From contig NZ_BCMS01000001.1 in the NCBI RefSeq assembly GCF_001485435.1, positions 753,501 through 817,500 on the forward strand: a stretch of DNA of 64,000 bases, read 5' to 3'. Position 1 is the first letter of the stretch, and every line of letters starts with the position of its first letter. Source of the stretch: Deinococcus grandis. GTDB taxonomy: Bacteria; Deinococcota; Deinococci; Deinococcales; Deinococcaceae. The notes under the pieces are model-generated. The model did no database searches, was not told the DNA's origin, and saw only the letters and a list, made by a program, of their open reading frames with translations. The position numbers were made by a program, and so were the translations under genes. Shown in pieces: positions 44,907 to 53,873 of the stretch.

Positions 44907-45296
44907 TTTCTCTCTGATCTTGGCGGCCTCTGCTAGTTTGAAAAAATCATATGTGGTGACAACAGATATGATCATAGCGCCTCCAAGACATCCTCTTATG
45001 ATGTCGGACCAAAAGGGTGACTTGGCGTCGTTCATGACAAAAAATGCCCATAAAGTGGCAGATATTAAAGCGAAAGCCATTGTCATTACTATTGACAATC
45101 CAGTAAATATAATGAGTCTATCAAGACTGCTAACTAGGCGCATATTTATTCTAAAATCTGACTCATCGGCCTGTCTTTGCTTCTCTTTGATTATTGGATA
45201 CGTTTTTCGTAATGCCCAGCCTGCACCACTTATTAAAAGAGCTCCCACCATTCCTAGAATGGCTCCCCGGTATTCAGATGGCGTGAAGTCAAGCAC
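44895..45296 (-). CDS. Low-GC antisense membrane protein (prophage cargo gene)
   Basis: A 133-residue protein on the strand opposite to all neighbours. It has three hydrophobic helices (YRGAILGMVGALLISGAGWA; LIIFTGLSIVMTMAFALISA; GCLGGAMIISVVTTYDFF) and a basic tail. Base composition is far lower in GC than the prophage, a sign of separate origin. GTG 45296 is preceded by TAGAGT 6 nt upstream, and an AAATCAAATTTTTGATTT hairpin lies at its 3' end. An independently expressed single gene between early and late blocks fits a lysogenic-conversion gene; the role is unknown. Confidence 0.75.
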   Translation of the reverse strand: MLDFTPSEYRGAILGMVGALLISGAGWALRKTYPIIKEKQRQADESDFRINMRLVSSLDRLIIFTGLSIVMTMAFALISATLWAFFVMNDAKSPFWSDIIRGCLGGAMIISVVTTYDFFKLAEAAKIREKSKI

Positions 45297-45331
45297 ATGC
45301 CAACTCTATCCACTTGGAGGTGATCCCGCAC

Positions 45332-46054
45332 ATGCAAACCGACGCACCGAAACAACCCACCGCTGAGGAGCTGGGCGCGGCCCTCACCCCTAAGCAGAAG
45401 CGCTTCGCGGACGCCTACCTCGGCCCATGCCGCCTGAACGCCAGTGCCGCCTCCCGCGAGGCGAAGTACAGCGACCATCGTGAAGGCTGGGGCCTCTTGC
45501 GCCACCCTGCTGTGAAGGCGTACATCGCCGCGCGCCTCGACGAACAAGACGACGTCATGAGCCGCAGCGAGGTTGCCGCACGCCTGACCATGGAGGCCCG
45601 GAGCGTCGTGGACATGGACGCGTTCGTGACCGTCGCGCCCACCGAGCGGACCTTCTGGGTGCCCGCCCGGGAGCACGAGCCGGTGCGTGAGCTGGCCAAG
45701 CGCAAGGGCTGCCATGTGGACGACCTCGACATCTACGACCTATGCGGGCACTTCGGCGAGGATCAGATCAGCCGCACCGGTGACGGCGAGATGCTCGTGC
45801 GTGTCGCCACGATCAGTCAGGATGTCGAGATCGACTGGGCCGCCGCGAAAGCTGCCGGTGCGATCAGCGGCATGGCCGTGCTGAAGAAGAACAAGGACGG
45901 CAGCATCGAGTACCGCATCAAGGACCCCACGCGGGCACTGGAACTGCTGGGCAAGCTGCACAACATGTTCACGGACAAAGTGCAGATCAGCGGTGCTGAT
46001 GGCGGGCCCGTGCAGGTGCAGATCACCCGCCGGATCGTGGGCGGCACCTCGTGA
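45332..46054 (+). CDS. Terminase small subunit
   Basis: A 240-residue protein with the Terminase_2-type N-terminal DNA-binding region (LTPKQKRFADAYLGPCRLNA, ASREAKY, LLRHPAVKAYIAARLDEQD). It recognises the packaging site and loads the large subunit. The C-terminal half (VDMDAFVTVAPTERTFWVPA to ALELLGKLHNMF) is typical for phages of this type. ATG 45332 follows a strong GGAGGTGAT site; a TTG at 45314 lies inside that site and is rejected. It overlaps the large subunit by GTGA. Confidence 0.88.
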   Translation: MQTDAPKQPTAEELGAALTPKQKRFADAYLGPCRLNASAASREAKYSDHREGWGLLRHPAVKAYIAARLDEQDDVMSRSEVAARLTMEARSVVDMDAFVTVAPTERTFWVPAREHEPVRELAKRKGCHVDDLDIYDLCGHFGEDQISRTGDGEMLVRVATISQDVEIDWAAAKAAGAISGMAVLKKNKDGSIEYRIKDPTRALELLGKLHNMFTDKVQISGADGGPVQVQITRRIVGGTS

Positions 46055-47418
46055 CTGCCCTGCACCTCGACCTGACGTACAGCGCCGCGCAGAACGCGGC
46101 GTTTTTCGATCACCCGCCCGGCAAGTACTTCATCTACCCCAAGGGCCGCCGCGTGGGCTTCACCCGGGGTGGCATGCAGGCCGCGTGCGAGTGGGCCCTG
46201 GAAGGCCTGGCCGTACTGTGGGGTGACACGATCAGCGTGAACATCCGCAAGTACGTGGAGCGGTACGCGCTGCCGCTGCTGCAGAAGCAGAAGATCCCCC
46301 ACACCTGGAACGTCGTCGAGAAGACCCTGCGCTTCGAAACAGGCGGGTTCATCGACTTCCGATCGGCTGACAACCCCGAGAACTGGGAAGGGTTCGGGTA
46401 CCACAAGGTGCTGCTCAACGAAGCCGGGATCATCCTGGAAGGGGAGAACGGCCGGTACCTGTACCAGAACAGCGTGCTGCCCATGCTGCTGGACTTCGAG
46501 GAGAGTGAGCTGTACGCGTTCGGCGTGCCCAAGGGAACCACGAACCTGTTCTACGACCTGCACCAGCGCGCCACACAGAATCTGCCCGGGTACCACACGC
46601 AGACCTTCACCAGCCACGACAGCCCTTGGCTGCGGCGTGAGGCACTAGCCGGGTTGATCGAAGAGATGCGCACCCTGGGCGGCGAGAACCTCGTCAACCA
46701 AGAGATCTACGGCAAGTTCGTGAACATCCAGGGTGGCGGCCTGCGCGTCATTCCGGAAGCGTGGGTGCGTCTCGCTCAGCAGCGCTGGGAAGCCATGCAG
46801 CAGCCGCAGCGCCCGCCAGACGCGCTGGGTGTGGACGTGGCCCGCGGCGGACAGGACACCACGGTGCTCGCCCCCCGCTGGGGCGTGTACTTCGGCCCGG
46901 TCAAGGAGTTCGCCGGGACCCTCACGCCGGACGGCCCGAGCGTGCGGGACCTGATCCTGCCCGAGATCGGTCCGCAGACCCTGGTGAACGTGGACATTGT
47001 CGGCGTCGGTACCAGTCCATTCGACTTCACGAAGCAGGTGCACGACCGGACCGTCCCGATCAACTTCGGCGCCGGCAGTGACGCCATGGACAGCACCGGC
47101 AACTACGGCTTCGCGAACCTGCGCGCCGAGGCGTACTGGAAGTTCCGCGAGGCGCTCGATCCCATCACTGGACTGGGTCTGGCCCTCCCGCCAGACGAGC
47201 AGATGGCGCAGGACCTCATCAGCGTCGGCTGGGAACCGCGAGGCGGGAAGATCCTGATCGAGGCGAAGAAGGACATCAAGAAACGTATCGGCCGCAGCAC
47301 CAACAAGGGTGACGCGGTCATCGAGGCATTCATGGAAGAGGCCGCGCCTGATCTTCCCCCTTCCGGCATCGCCGGGTACGAGCAGGACGACACCTACCAA
47401 GGAGGTGATGACTGGTGA
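46051..47418 (+). CDS. Terminase large subunit
   Basis: A 455-residue packaging motor with ATPase and nuclease domains. The Walker A position reads KGRRVGFTRGG, without the usual GK[ST]. Walker B reads KVLLNEAG, with Asn for the usual Asp before Glu. The nuclease domain starts GVDVARGGQDTTVL and has VDIVGVGTSP and the final acidic residue in NKGDAVIEAFME. The motor motifs deviate from textbook forms but the whole layout is a terminase. Confidence 0.88.
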   Translation: MTALHLDLTYSAAQNAAFFDHPPGKYFIYPKGRRVGFTRGGMQAACEWALEGLAVLWGDTISVNIRKYVERYALPLLQKQKIPHTWNVVEKTLRFETGGFIDFRSADNPENWEGFGYHKVLLNEAGIILEGENGRYLYQNSVLPMLLDFEESELYAFGVPKGTTNLFYDLHQRATQNLPGYHTQTFTSHDSPWLRREALAGLIEEMRTLGGENLVNQEIYGKFVNIQGGGLRVIPEAWVRLAQQRWEAMQQPQRPPDALGVDVARGGQDTTVLAPRWGVYFGPVKEFAGTLTPDGPSVRDLILPEIGPQTLVNVDIVGVGTSPFDFTKQVHDRTVPINFGAGSDAMDSTGNYGFANLRAEAYWKFREALDPITGLGLALPPDEQMAQDLISVGWEPRGGKILIEAKKDIKKRIGRSTNKGDAVIEAFMEEAAPDLPPSGIAGYEQDDTYQGGDDW

Positions 47419-48731
47419 TTCTGGACAGCAGGGGTGACCCCATCGACATGACCGACGCGCGCGATCCTGGCTTGTCCGGCGGCTGGCGCGTCTCTGGCGG
47501 CGTGGCCGATCCCGTCACCAGCATCCCCGCCTTCGCGCGCGGCACGTTCGACCGGGCCACCACGCAGCGCGCCGCGCGCCTCGCGTACCACCTCAACCCG
47601 CTCTTCTACGGCGCGGTGCAGGTCGTCCACTCGTTCACGTTGGGCGCTGGCATCAACTACGGCGAGTTCGCCGACAAGCGAGCCCAGGCGGGCCTGGAAG
47701 AGCTTTGGGCCACGAACGACCTGGACGAACTCACGGACCGCTGGCTGATTGAGCACCTGCTGGACGGCGAGAGCCTCACGCTCTGGCCGCTGGCGAAGAT
47801 CGGGGACGTACCCGCCCGCCTGGGTTTCTGGGACGTGGTCGATGGCGGCCTCGATACGGTCGAAACCGAGCCGGGCGTGCCACACCACGTCACCCGCATC
47901 AAGGCGAACCACCGCTGGTACGAGGCTGGGCAGTTCGTCTGGCGCGCCACGGACGCCCTGTATAACGACCCGCGCGGCTGGCCCGCCACAGCCCGCGCGA
48001 TCGGCCCGGCCCTGGCGTACATGAATTTCCTGGATGCCCGCCGGAAGATCCACGAGCTGGCCGGGCGGATCAACGCCATCTACTACGCCTTCGCGAAAGA
48101 CGACGCAGAACTGAACCGCAAGGGCGCCCGCTTCCGCAACGTTCCCCGCAGCGGCGCCGTGCTCACCCTCGGGCAGAACGCCGAAGGCAAGAAGGAATCG
48201 TTCGAGTTTCACACGCCCGACCTGAAATCACAGGACGCCGCCGTGGACGGGAAGCTCATCAAGCAACTGCTTGCCGTCGCGCTGGGCCTCCCCGAGCACT
48301 ACCTCGCTGAGGGTGGGGGCGTGACCCGCACGACGGCGGACAGCATGGGCGCCCCCACTCGCCGAGGCTTCCAGAAACGGCAGCGGCAGGTGTTCCGCTG
48401 GTTGAACGCCGTGATGATCACCGAACTGATCCGCCGCAACGGGCCCGACCAGCTGTACAAAGTCGTCAGTGCCCGCATGCTGCCGGGTGGGGACATCAGC
48501 CGCAGCAGCCGCAGGGTCAAGGCGTACCTGCTGGAAGCGCCCGTGATCTTCCCGACGCTGAACGACGAGGACCTGGAAGGCCTGATCAAGAAGGTCGAAG
48601 TGGCCGCCCGCCTGCGCCTGGCCAGCCGCGCCACGCTCAGCGGAGAACTCGGGTATGACCACCTGGCTGAGGTGGAACGCCAACAGCAGGAACCCGACCC
48701 GATACCCGCCCCCGCGCCCACTGGAGGTTGA
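47415..48731 (+). CDS. Portal protein
   Basis: A 438-residue portal: it forms the dodecameric DNA gate of the head. Signatures of position and composition are the helical body (WLIEHLLDGESLTLWPLAKI), LGLPEHYLAEGGGVTRTTAD and the Gln-rich/Pro-rich C-terminus. Its GTG start overlaps the terminase stop. Confidence 0.85.
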   Translation: MILDSRGDPIDMTDARDPGLSGGWRVSGGVADPVTSIPAFARGTFDRATTQRAARLAYHLNPLFYGAVQVVHSFTLGAGINYGEFADKRAQAGLEELWATNDLDELTDRWLIEHLLDGESLTLWPLAKIGDVPARLGFWDVVDGGLDTVETEPGVPHHVTRIKANHRWYEAGQFVWRATDALYNDPRGWPATARAIGPALAYMNFLDARRKIHELAGRINAIYYAFAKDDAELNRKGARFRNVPRSGAVLTLGQNAEGKKESFEFHTPDLKSQDAAVDGKLIKQLLAVALGLPEHYLAEGGGVTRTTADSMGAPTRRGFQKRQRQVFRWLNAVMITELIRRNGPDQLYKVVSARMLPGGDISRSSRRVKAYLLEAPVIFPTLNDEDLEGLIKKVEVAARLRLASRATLSGELGYDHLAEVERQQQEPDPIPAPAPTGG

Positions 48732-48733
48732 CC

Positions 48734-49009
48734 ATGCCTGAACAGGAAACCGAACTCAAGACGGTGGAAACCTGCGCCACGTGCCGGTTCATCACTTACC
48801 AGCGCAAGGCCGATGAGGGCCCACAGCACCTGTTCTGCGAGAACGTCGAACTCAGTCAGGGCGGGCCCGGGCAGACCGTGCTGTTCTTCCGTCCTCCGAA
48901 GCTCGCCTTCAGCTGCAACCGCTGGGCGCTCAGAGGACCTGACGTCGGCTTCGTCCCCACCCACATCCGGGATGAGCCCACCCCCACCGCGCCAAAAATC
49001 CCGTCCTGA
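48734..49009 (+). CDS. Small Cys-containing phage protein (91 residues)
   Basis: A 91-residue protein with CATC near residue 15 and two later cysteines (LFCENVE, FSCNRW), a possible zinc site. ATG 48734 follows CTGGAGG. It sits between portal and protease genes. Function unknown. Confidence 0.65.
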   Translation: MPEQETELKTVETCATCRFITYQRKADEGPQHLFCENVELSQGGPGQTVLFFRPPKLAFSCNRWALRGPDVGFVPTHIRDEPTPTAPKIPS

Positions 49010-49020
49010 GGAGGATGATC

Positions 49021-50136
49021 ATGCCCGACCAACTCAACCGCAGCCCCTGCCCGCCCCTCCTCGACAACGCCCCGACCGACCCGGCCAAGCCCATCCGGGA
49101 CGCCGTGGTCAGCTTCGAAGTGCAGCCCCTTACCGACGCCACCAAGAACGGCCCCCGCCGCATCGCCGGCGTCGCGAAGGAAGCGGACAAAATCAACCTG
49201 AACCGCTACTACTTCGGCCTCGACTGCTGTACCGACATGGTCAACGCCGCCCAGGTCCCCATGGAGCAGGGTGAACTGATCGGCCTGAACGGCCATCCGG
49301 ACTTCTGGGTTGACGGCCGTAAGGGCCGCATCGACGACGTCGCCATCCGCTTCGACAAGCTCTGGATGGACGGCAAGCTCATGAAGTTCGAAGGCACCCT
49401 CGTCGGCACCGCCCGGGGGCGTGACCTCATGGCCGTGCTGGACAGCGGCGTGAAGGTCGGGATGAGCACCAACATCAACGGGATGCTCGAGTACAAGCAG
49501 GCCCGTGACGTGGACGAGTCCTGGCCCGACCCGGAGGAGTGGATTGGCGTGGTTCAAGTGGGTGCCCGCCTTACCACCATCGACGCCGTCATGACGCCCA
49601 GCGATAGCGCGGGCGACGTGCAGGCGGCCGACTCGCACAACCCCAACCGGGAGGAATCCACCGTGAAGAACCTGCAGGAGCTGAAAGAGAAGTTTCCCGA
49701 CCTGTACGCCCAGGCTGTCGCCGACGGCAAGAAGGAAGCGGGCACCACCAGCCTCGAAGACCAGCTGGCCGCCGAGCGCACCGAGCGCCTCAAGCTGGAA
49801 CGCGAGATCCAGGACGGCAAACGCACCGCCATCGCCACCAAGGCCCTGGCTGACGCGAATCTGCCCAAGCTGGGCAAGAGCGGCGACATCGACCTCGACG
49901 CCCGCTTCGAGAAGCGCGTGACCGACGCTGCCCTGCGCGCCGAGTCCGATCAGGAAGCCGCCGCCGAGGTGGCCGCGATGATCGCCGAGCGCAAGCTCAA
50001 CACCGGCCAGGTGGCCGACGCCGCCGGCACGCCCCCGAACACGCCGAACGTGCCCCGCAAGGATCAGGTGCAGGACGCCCAGAAGGGCGGCAGGAACCTG
50101 GTCAGCAGCGTCCGCGCTGGCCTCGGCCTGACCTGA
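49021..50136 (+). CDS. Prohead protease fused to scaffold
   Basis: A 371-residue protein. The N-terminal ~200 residues fit a head-maturation protease (GELIGLNGHPDFWVDGRKGR, LVGTARGRDLMAVLDSGVKV, GMSTNI with a candidate catalytic Ser, and the His in GHPD). The C-terminal ~150 residues are a helical scaffold (SLEDQLAAERTERLKLEREI). Such fusions release scaffold by self-cleavage after capsid assembly. ATG 49021 is chosen because GAGGAGG lies 6 nt upstream; ATG 49015 is too close to that site. Confidence 0.78.
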   Translation: MPDQLNRSPCPPLLDNAPTDPAKPIRDAVVSFEVQPLTDATKNGPRRIAGVAKEADKINLNRYYFGLDCCTDMVNAAQVPMEQGELIGLNGHPDFWVDGRKGRIDDVAIRFDKLWMDGKLMKFEGTLVGTARGRDLMAVLDSGVKVGMSTNINGMLEYKQARDVDESWPDPEEWIGVVQVGARLTTIDAVMTPSDSAGDVQAADSHNPNREESTVKNLQELKEKFPDLYAQAVADGKKEAGTTSLEDQLAAERTERLKLEREIQDGKRTAIATKALADANLPKLGKSGDIDLDARFEKRVTDAALRAESDQEAAAEVAAMIAERKLNTGQVADAAGTPPNTPNVPRKDQVQDAQKGGRNLVSSVRAGLGLT

Positions 50137-50163
50137 CCCCCATCCGCCACGACCATTCCCGCC

Positions 50164-50184
50164 GCGCCCCACGGGGCGCTTTCT
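50164..50184 (+). terminator. Hairpin between protease and decoration genes
   Basis: GCGCCCC pairs with GGGGCGC around a 2-nt loop, followed by TTTCTC. It may set the high capsid-protein level by acting as an RNA end or stabiliser. Confidence 0.55.
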
Positions 50185-50200
50185 CATTGGGGAGGAACCC

Positions 50201-50590
50201 ATGAAGAACCTGCACATGACCCGAAGCGCTCAGATCGTCATCGCGTGCGCCGTGGCGGCCGGCACCGCCAGCGGCGACGTCGTCCTCGTGGGCGCTGAAG
50301 GCCTGACCGGTCTCGCGCTCACGAACCGCGCGACGACCGCCACCATCAACGCCGGAACCGCCGCGCCCGGCCTCACCGACGGGCAGGCCAGCGTCGAACT
50401 GATCGGCGTGAGCACCGCCGTCCGTCTCACCGTCGCGGAATCCGCCGCACTGGGCGAGGGCATCTACAAGAAAGCCGGTGACGGCACCTACACCACCGCC
50501 AACGACGCGGGCAACCAGTTCATCGGGTACGCCCTGGAACCCAGCGGCGCGGCCGGGGACACCATCCCCGTCGGCCTGACCCGACCCTGA
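50201..50590 (+). CDS. DUF2190-type capsid decoration protein
   Basis: A 129-residue beta-rich protein with the family pattern: IVIACAVAAGTASGDVVLVG, then GLALTNRATTATINAG, and the C-terminal FIGYALEPSGAAGDTIPVGL. It likely stabilises the outside of the head. A strong GGGGAGG site precedes it. Major capsid protein follows. Confidence 0.82.
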   Translation: MKNLHMTRSAQIVIACAVAAGTASGDVVLVGAEGLTGLALTNRATTATINAGTAAPGLTDGQASVELIGVSTAVRLTVAESAALGEGIYKKAGDGTYTTANDAGNQFIGYALEPSGAAGDTIPVGLTRP

Positions 50591-50637
50591 GCCGCGCGCA
50601 GCCCCGCCCCTTCACGCACTGAACACAGGAGCACCCC

Positions 50638-51810
50638 ATGAGCCGAACCCTTTACGCCCGCATGCAACTGGCCGAAGCCCGCGGTCAGATCCCCCAGGGC
50701 GCCGCCGGGCGCCTCACCGACGCCATGATCGCCGAGACCGCCGCCATGGCCTTCGCGCGCGGCTACTACGGTGACCGCGCCGTCGAGCAGGCCCTCGCGG
50801 ACGCCCGCCAGGAACGCGTCACGCTGCCCCGCAACAGCGCCGAGTACGAGCAGCACACCCTGAACCTCGCTGACCAGTACGTCGACGGCGCCCGCAGCGT
50901 GGTCCGCACCCTGGTCGACACGCACACCACCAGCGACTTCCCACAGGCCTTCGCGAACCTCCGCCAGCGCACGGTGCGCGCCAGCGACGCGCCCGACGTG
51001 GAAAGCGCCTGGCGCACCTGGGGTGGCGTCCGCACTCGCACCGTGAACGACTTCCGCACCGTGAACGGCATCAAGCTGACCATTCCCGGTGATCTTCTGC
51101 TGCGCCCCGAAGGCAGCGACGTGAAGTACACGACCTTCGGCGAGACGACCGACGGGTACCGCGCCGGGAACTACGAACGCGCGTGGAAGTACACGTGGGA
51201 GATGCACCTCGCGGACGACATCGGCCTGCTGACGGCCATGGCGAACGAGATGGGCGGCGCCGCGAAACGCACCGAGATCCGCGTGATCTTCGAAGCGATC
51301 AAGGCGGGCCTCACCCTCAAGACCGGCGGCACGTACGCCGGCGCCATCGACATCACCAAGCTGCGCGCCCTGCGCACCCTGTTCGGCAGCCAGACCTTCA
51401 AGAACGACGACAAGAAGGACGAAGACCTCGGTCTGGACGCCACGGACATCGTGTACGGCATCGATCAGCGTGACCTCGTGTACACCGCTCTGAACCAGAT
51501 CACCGTGGACGGCACCGCCACCGGCCTGGCTAACCCGCTGCGTGGCGTGCTGACCCCGCACTTCGAGCGCATGTGGCGCCGCATCTTCGGGGCGGACTAC
51601 CTGCTGTTCGACCGCACGGTGAACTGGCTGGAAGTGGCGTTCCTGGAAGGCTTCCAGGGCGGCGCGAAGTTCTATGCGAAGGTGCCCGACGTGGACCGCT
51701 ACGAGGACGAGGGCAGCTTCAACGATCACAGCCTGCACGGCAAGGTCGGTCACGCCCTGGGCGCCAAGATCGTCAGCGACACGGGCGCCTGGCTCGCCAA
51801 GGGCAGCTGA
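50638..51810 (+). CDS. Major capsid protein
   Basis: A 390-residue protein at the position of the main head subunit, after scaffold and decoration genes. It has a helical N-arm (LYARMQLAEARGQIPQGAAG), a central domain (YERAWKYTWEMHLADDIGLL) and the C-terminal NWLEVAFLEGFQGGAKFYAK. The last motif is shared with several tailed-phage capsid families. A strong AGGAG site precedes ATG 50638. Confidence 0.85.
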   Translation: MSRTLYARMQLAEARGQIPQGAAGRLTDAMIAETAAMAFARGYYGDRAVEQALADARQERVTLPRNSAEYEQHTLNLADQYVDGARSVVRTLVDTHTTSDFPQAFANLRQRTVRASDAPDVESAWRTWGGVRTRTVNDFRTVNGIKLTIPGDLLLRPEGSDVKYTTFGETTDGYRAGNYERAWKYTWEMHLADDIGLLTAMANEMGGAAKRTEIRVIFEAIKAGLTLKTGGTYAGAIDITKLRALRTLFGSQTFKNDDKKDEDLGLDATDIVYGIDQRDLVYTALNQITVDGTATGLANPLRGVLTPHFERMWRRIFGADYLLFDRTVNWLEVAFLEGFQGGAKFYAKVPDVDRYEDEGSFNDHSLHGKVGHALGAKIVSDTGAWLAKGS

Positions 51811-51825
51811 GCGAGGGGGTGACCC

Positions 51826-52206
51826 ATGGCCCTGAGCGCAGATGACCTGAAGCGGTTGCGGGTGCTGGTCACCCCTGGCGCCTGGGCCGCCCACGAGGCC
51901 CTGGACTCCACTGAGCAGGTGGATGCGGAGCTGGCCTTCGAGGTGCACGGTGACGTGCGGCTCGTGGCGGCTGACATCCTCGATACGGTGTGCCTGAAGG
52001 CGCGCGGGGCGGCCCTCACGGCGCCCGGCAAGAAGCGCTTCAAGATCGAGGGCATCGAGATCGAGAAGGCGGCGACCGGGACGGTCAGTGCCGCGAATGC
52101 CGACACGTGGTGCACGCTGGCCGGACGTCTGCGCGACCAGGCCGCCGGGAGTGGCGTCCCTGGCCCCGCGCTGGTGAGCTGGGACGACTGTGAGGTGTGG
52201 CCGTGA
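51826..52206 (+). CDS. Head-tail connector protein
   Basis: A 126-residue protein starting MALSADDLKRLRVLVTPGAW, at the position of the adaptor that joins portal to tail. Fold cannot be assigned by eye. It overlaps the next gene by GTGA. Confidence 0.65.
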   Translation: MALSADDLKRLRVLVTPGAWAAHEALDSTEQVDAELAFEVHGDVRLVAADILDTVCLKARGAALTAPGKKRFKIEGIEIEKAATGTVSAANADTWCTLAGRLRDQAAGSGVPGPALVSWDDCEVWP

Positions 52207-52613
52207 CCGGCGCGCTCACCCTTGAGATCCAACAGCTCCTCAAGCCGGAGTTGGACGAGCTGTTCGAGGATCTTGGGCACGATCTGGTCGTCGTGCGCGG
52301 TGGCAGTAGTACCGCGTGGAATCAGAGCAGCGACCCAGGCGCGGACATCAACGTCCGGGGCCTGCTGATGCCCGCCAGTCAGCGCCGCCGCGCCGGCACG
52401 CCCGCCGGGCTGCCCGTGCCGGACTGGGTGGCGTACCTGCCGTACACGCCCGACCTGGGCACGCCCGGCTGGCACCTGTTCCACGAGGGCCGCGCGTACT
52501 ACCCGAGTGGGGACGCCGAGGACCCCGGCGGGCAGGGCGTCGTGTGGATCGTGCCGCTGCGCAGCCCCGGGGAGGTGACGAGTGGCCCGAGTGAACCCGG
52601 CTGGACTGGCTAA
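52203..52613 (+). CDS. Head-closure/connector protein
   Basis: A 136-residue protein with a long strand-rich middle (HDLVVVRGGSSTAWNQSSDP; VDWVAYLPYTPDLGTPGWHL region), at the place of head-closure proteins. GTG 52203 overlaps the previous stop; GTG 52197 adds two residues. It overlaps the next gene by 32 bp. Confidence 0.6.
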   Translation: MTGALTLEIQQLLKPELDELFEDLGHDLVVVRGGSSTAWNQSSDPGADINVRGLLMPASQRRRAGTPAGLPVPDWVAYLPYTPDLGTPGWHLFHEGRAYYPSGDAEDPGGQGVVWIVPLRSPGEVTSGPSEPGWTG

Positions 52614-52968
52614 GCTCCGCGCCCGCCTGACGCCCCTGGCGCTGGCCGGTGCACAGGCCGCCGCCGACGTCGCGCGCGACAAGCTCTCTGGTCCCGGCAG
52701 CGGCCGGCAGTACGCCCGGCTGCCCAACCGGTCCAGCGCGGAGGGGGAGTACCCCGCCGAGCAGAGCAGCCGCCTGCGGGACAGTATCGACGCGGAGGGG
52801 GCCGGGAGCCTGCGCGCCCGCTGGGGCGCCCTGCGCAACGTCCCCGGGTACGTCATGGCGCTGCACTTCAAACCCCCGGACATGGGCGGGCGCCCCTTCA
52901 TGGACGACCTGCTGCAGGACCGGGACGTGCACCGCGCCGTGCGCGCGGCCATGGGGGTGAAACCATGA
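52582..52968 (+). CDS. HK97 gp10-like neck/tail-joining protein
   Basis: A 128-residue protein fitting the HK97 gp10 family: helix (LAKLRARLTPLALAGAQAAA), a Tyr/Pro-containing surface strand, then GGRPFMDDLLQDRDVHRAV, the family's C-terminal pattern. GTG 52582 is used with GGGAGG upstream. Confidence 0.78.
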   Translation: MARVNPAGLAKLRARLTPLALAGAQAAADVARDKLSGPGSGRQYARLPNRSSAEGEYPAEQSSRLRDSIDAEGAGSLRARWGALRNVPGYVMALHFKPPDMGGRPFMDDLLQDRDVHRAVRAAMGVKP

Positions 52969-53180
52969 GGGTCTACGTCGCCACCGCACAGTGCCCTGTC
53001 TGTGAACCCGACAGCTGCGTCGTGCTGCGCATGGATGAGCAGGCTGTCACCATCCTCGCCCTCGACCAAACCCGGCAGGTCATTCCCGCCGCGCAGTTCC
53101 ACCACTGGTATGAGCCCTACCGAGGTCGCCCATTCACCGTGGATGCCCACGGCACGGTGGTGTACCAGGAGCCCCCGTGA
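52965..53180 (+). CDS. Small phage protein with Cys pair (71 residues)
   Basis: A 71-residue beta-rich protein (CPVCEPDSC near the N-terminus; AVTILALDQTRQVIPAAQFH). It overlaps both neighbours. Function unknown. Confidence 0.65.
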   Translation: MRVYVATAQCPVCEPDSCVVLRMDEQAVTILALDQTRQVIPAAQFHHWYEPYRGRPFTVDAHGTVVYQEPP

Positions 53181-53581
53181 ACGTCGCCCAGGCCCTCGCG
53201 CAGCTGTTCCCCACCCTCGTGCCCGCCCGGGACATCCACGAGGCCCGCCCCACCCCGCTCCCCACCGGTGCGTTCTGGGTGATCAGCGAGATCACGGACG
53301 CCGCCCGCCGCGACTACTACCCGGAAGCCAACGGCGCGCGCCCCCAGGAGCGCACACTGACGCTCCTGATCACCCTCTACGGCAAGGAAGGCTGGACGCT
53401 CAGCGACCTGCGCCCCATCTGGCAGGCCGCCCGCGCTGGCCTCGCCAACCTCGTCACCGAGCACCCCGGCTACCCGCCCCTGCGCGGCGTCACCCGGGGC
53501 GCCGTCCTGCCCCCCACCCCAGACAGCGACACGCGCCGCCCCCTGGCCGCCGTGCGCCTCATCTGCGTGTACATCGAGTAA
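53177..53581 (+). CDS. Tail terminator/completion protein
   Basis: A 134-residue protein with an N-terminal helix and a four-stranded segment (AFWVISEITDAARRDYYPEA; RTLTLLITLYGKEGWTLSDL; RRPLAAVRLICVYIE). That is the pattern of gpU-like tail terminator proteins, in the right position before the tail tube. GTG start overlapping the previous stop. Confidence 0.65.
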   Translation: MNVAQALAQLFPTLVPARDIHEARPTPLPTGAFWVISEITDAARRDYYPEANGARPQERTLTLLITLYGKEGWTLSDLRPIWQAARAGLANLVTEHPGYPPLRGVTRGAVLPPTPDSDTRRPLAAVRLICVYIE

Positions 53582-53604
53582 ATCCACCCCTGGAGGGAAC
53601 CACC

Positions 53605-53802
53605 ATGACCAAGACCGACGCCACGCCCAGCACCCCCGTCGTCAAGCCCAAGAAGGACAACAAGGGCAACAGCTACTACAGCGAGGAGGTGAACGGGCAG
53701 CAGAAGGTGTACCTCACCACCAAGGACGGCCGCCAGCTGGAAAACACCGCCGACACCGCCGACGAGGCATACCAGAACATCCTGGCCTACCTCAAGAGCT
53801 AA
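53605..53802 (+). CDS. Small charged tail-region protein (65 residues)
   Basis: A 65-residue protein starting MTKTDATPSTPVVKPKKDNK with a single beta-hairpin and helix (KVYLTTKDGRQL, DEAYQNILAYL). TGGAGG precedes the ATG. Function unknown. Confidence 0.65.
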   Translation: MTKTDATPSTPVVKPKKDNKGNSYYSEEVNGQQKVYLTTKDGRQLENTADTADEAYQNILAYLKS

Positions 53803-53833
53803 GCGCCCCCGCGCCAGCCCGTCGCCCCTCACC

Positions 53834-53856
53834 CGCCCCCACCTGACGTGGGGGCG
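53834..53856 (+). terminator. Hairpin before the tail tube gene
   Basis: CGCCCCCAC pairs with GTGGGGGCG around a 5-nt loop, followed by TTCC. Similar hairpins precede other high-output late genes in this prophage. Confidence 0.5.
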
Positions 53857-53873
53857 TTCCCCTGGAGGAACCC

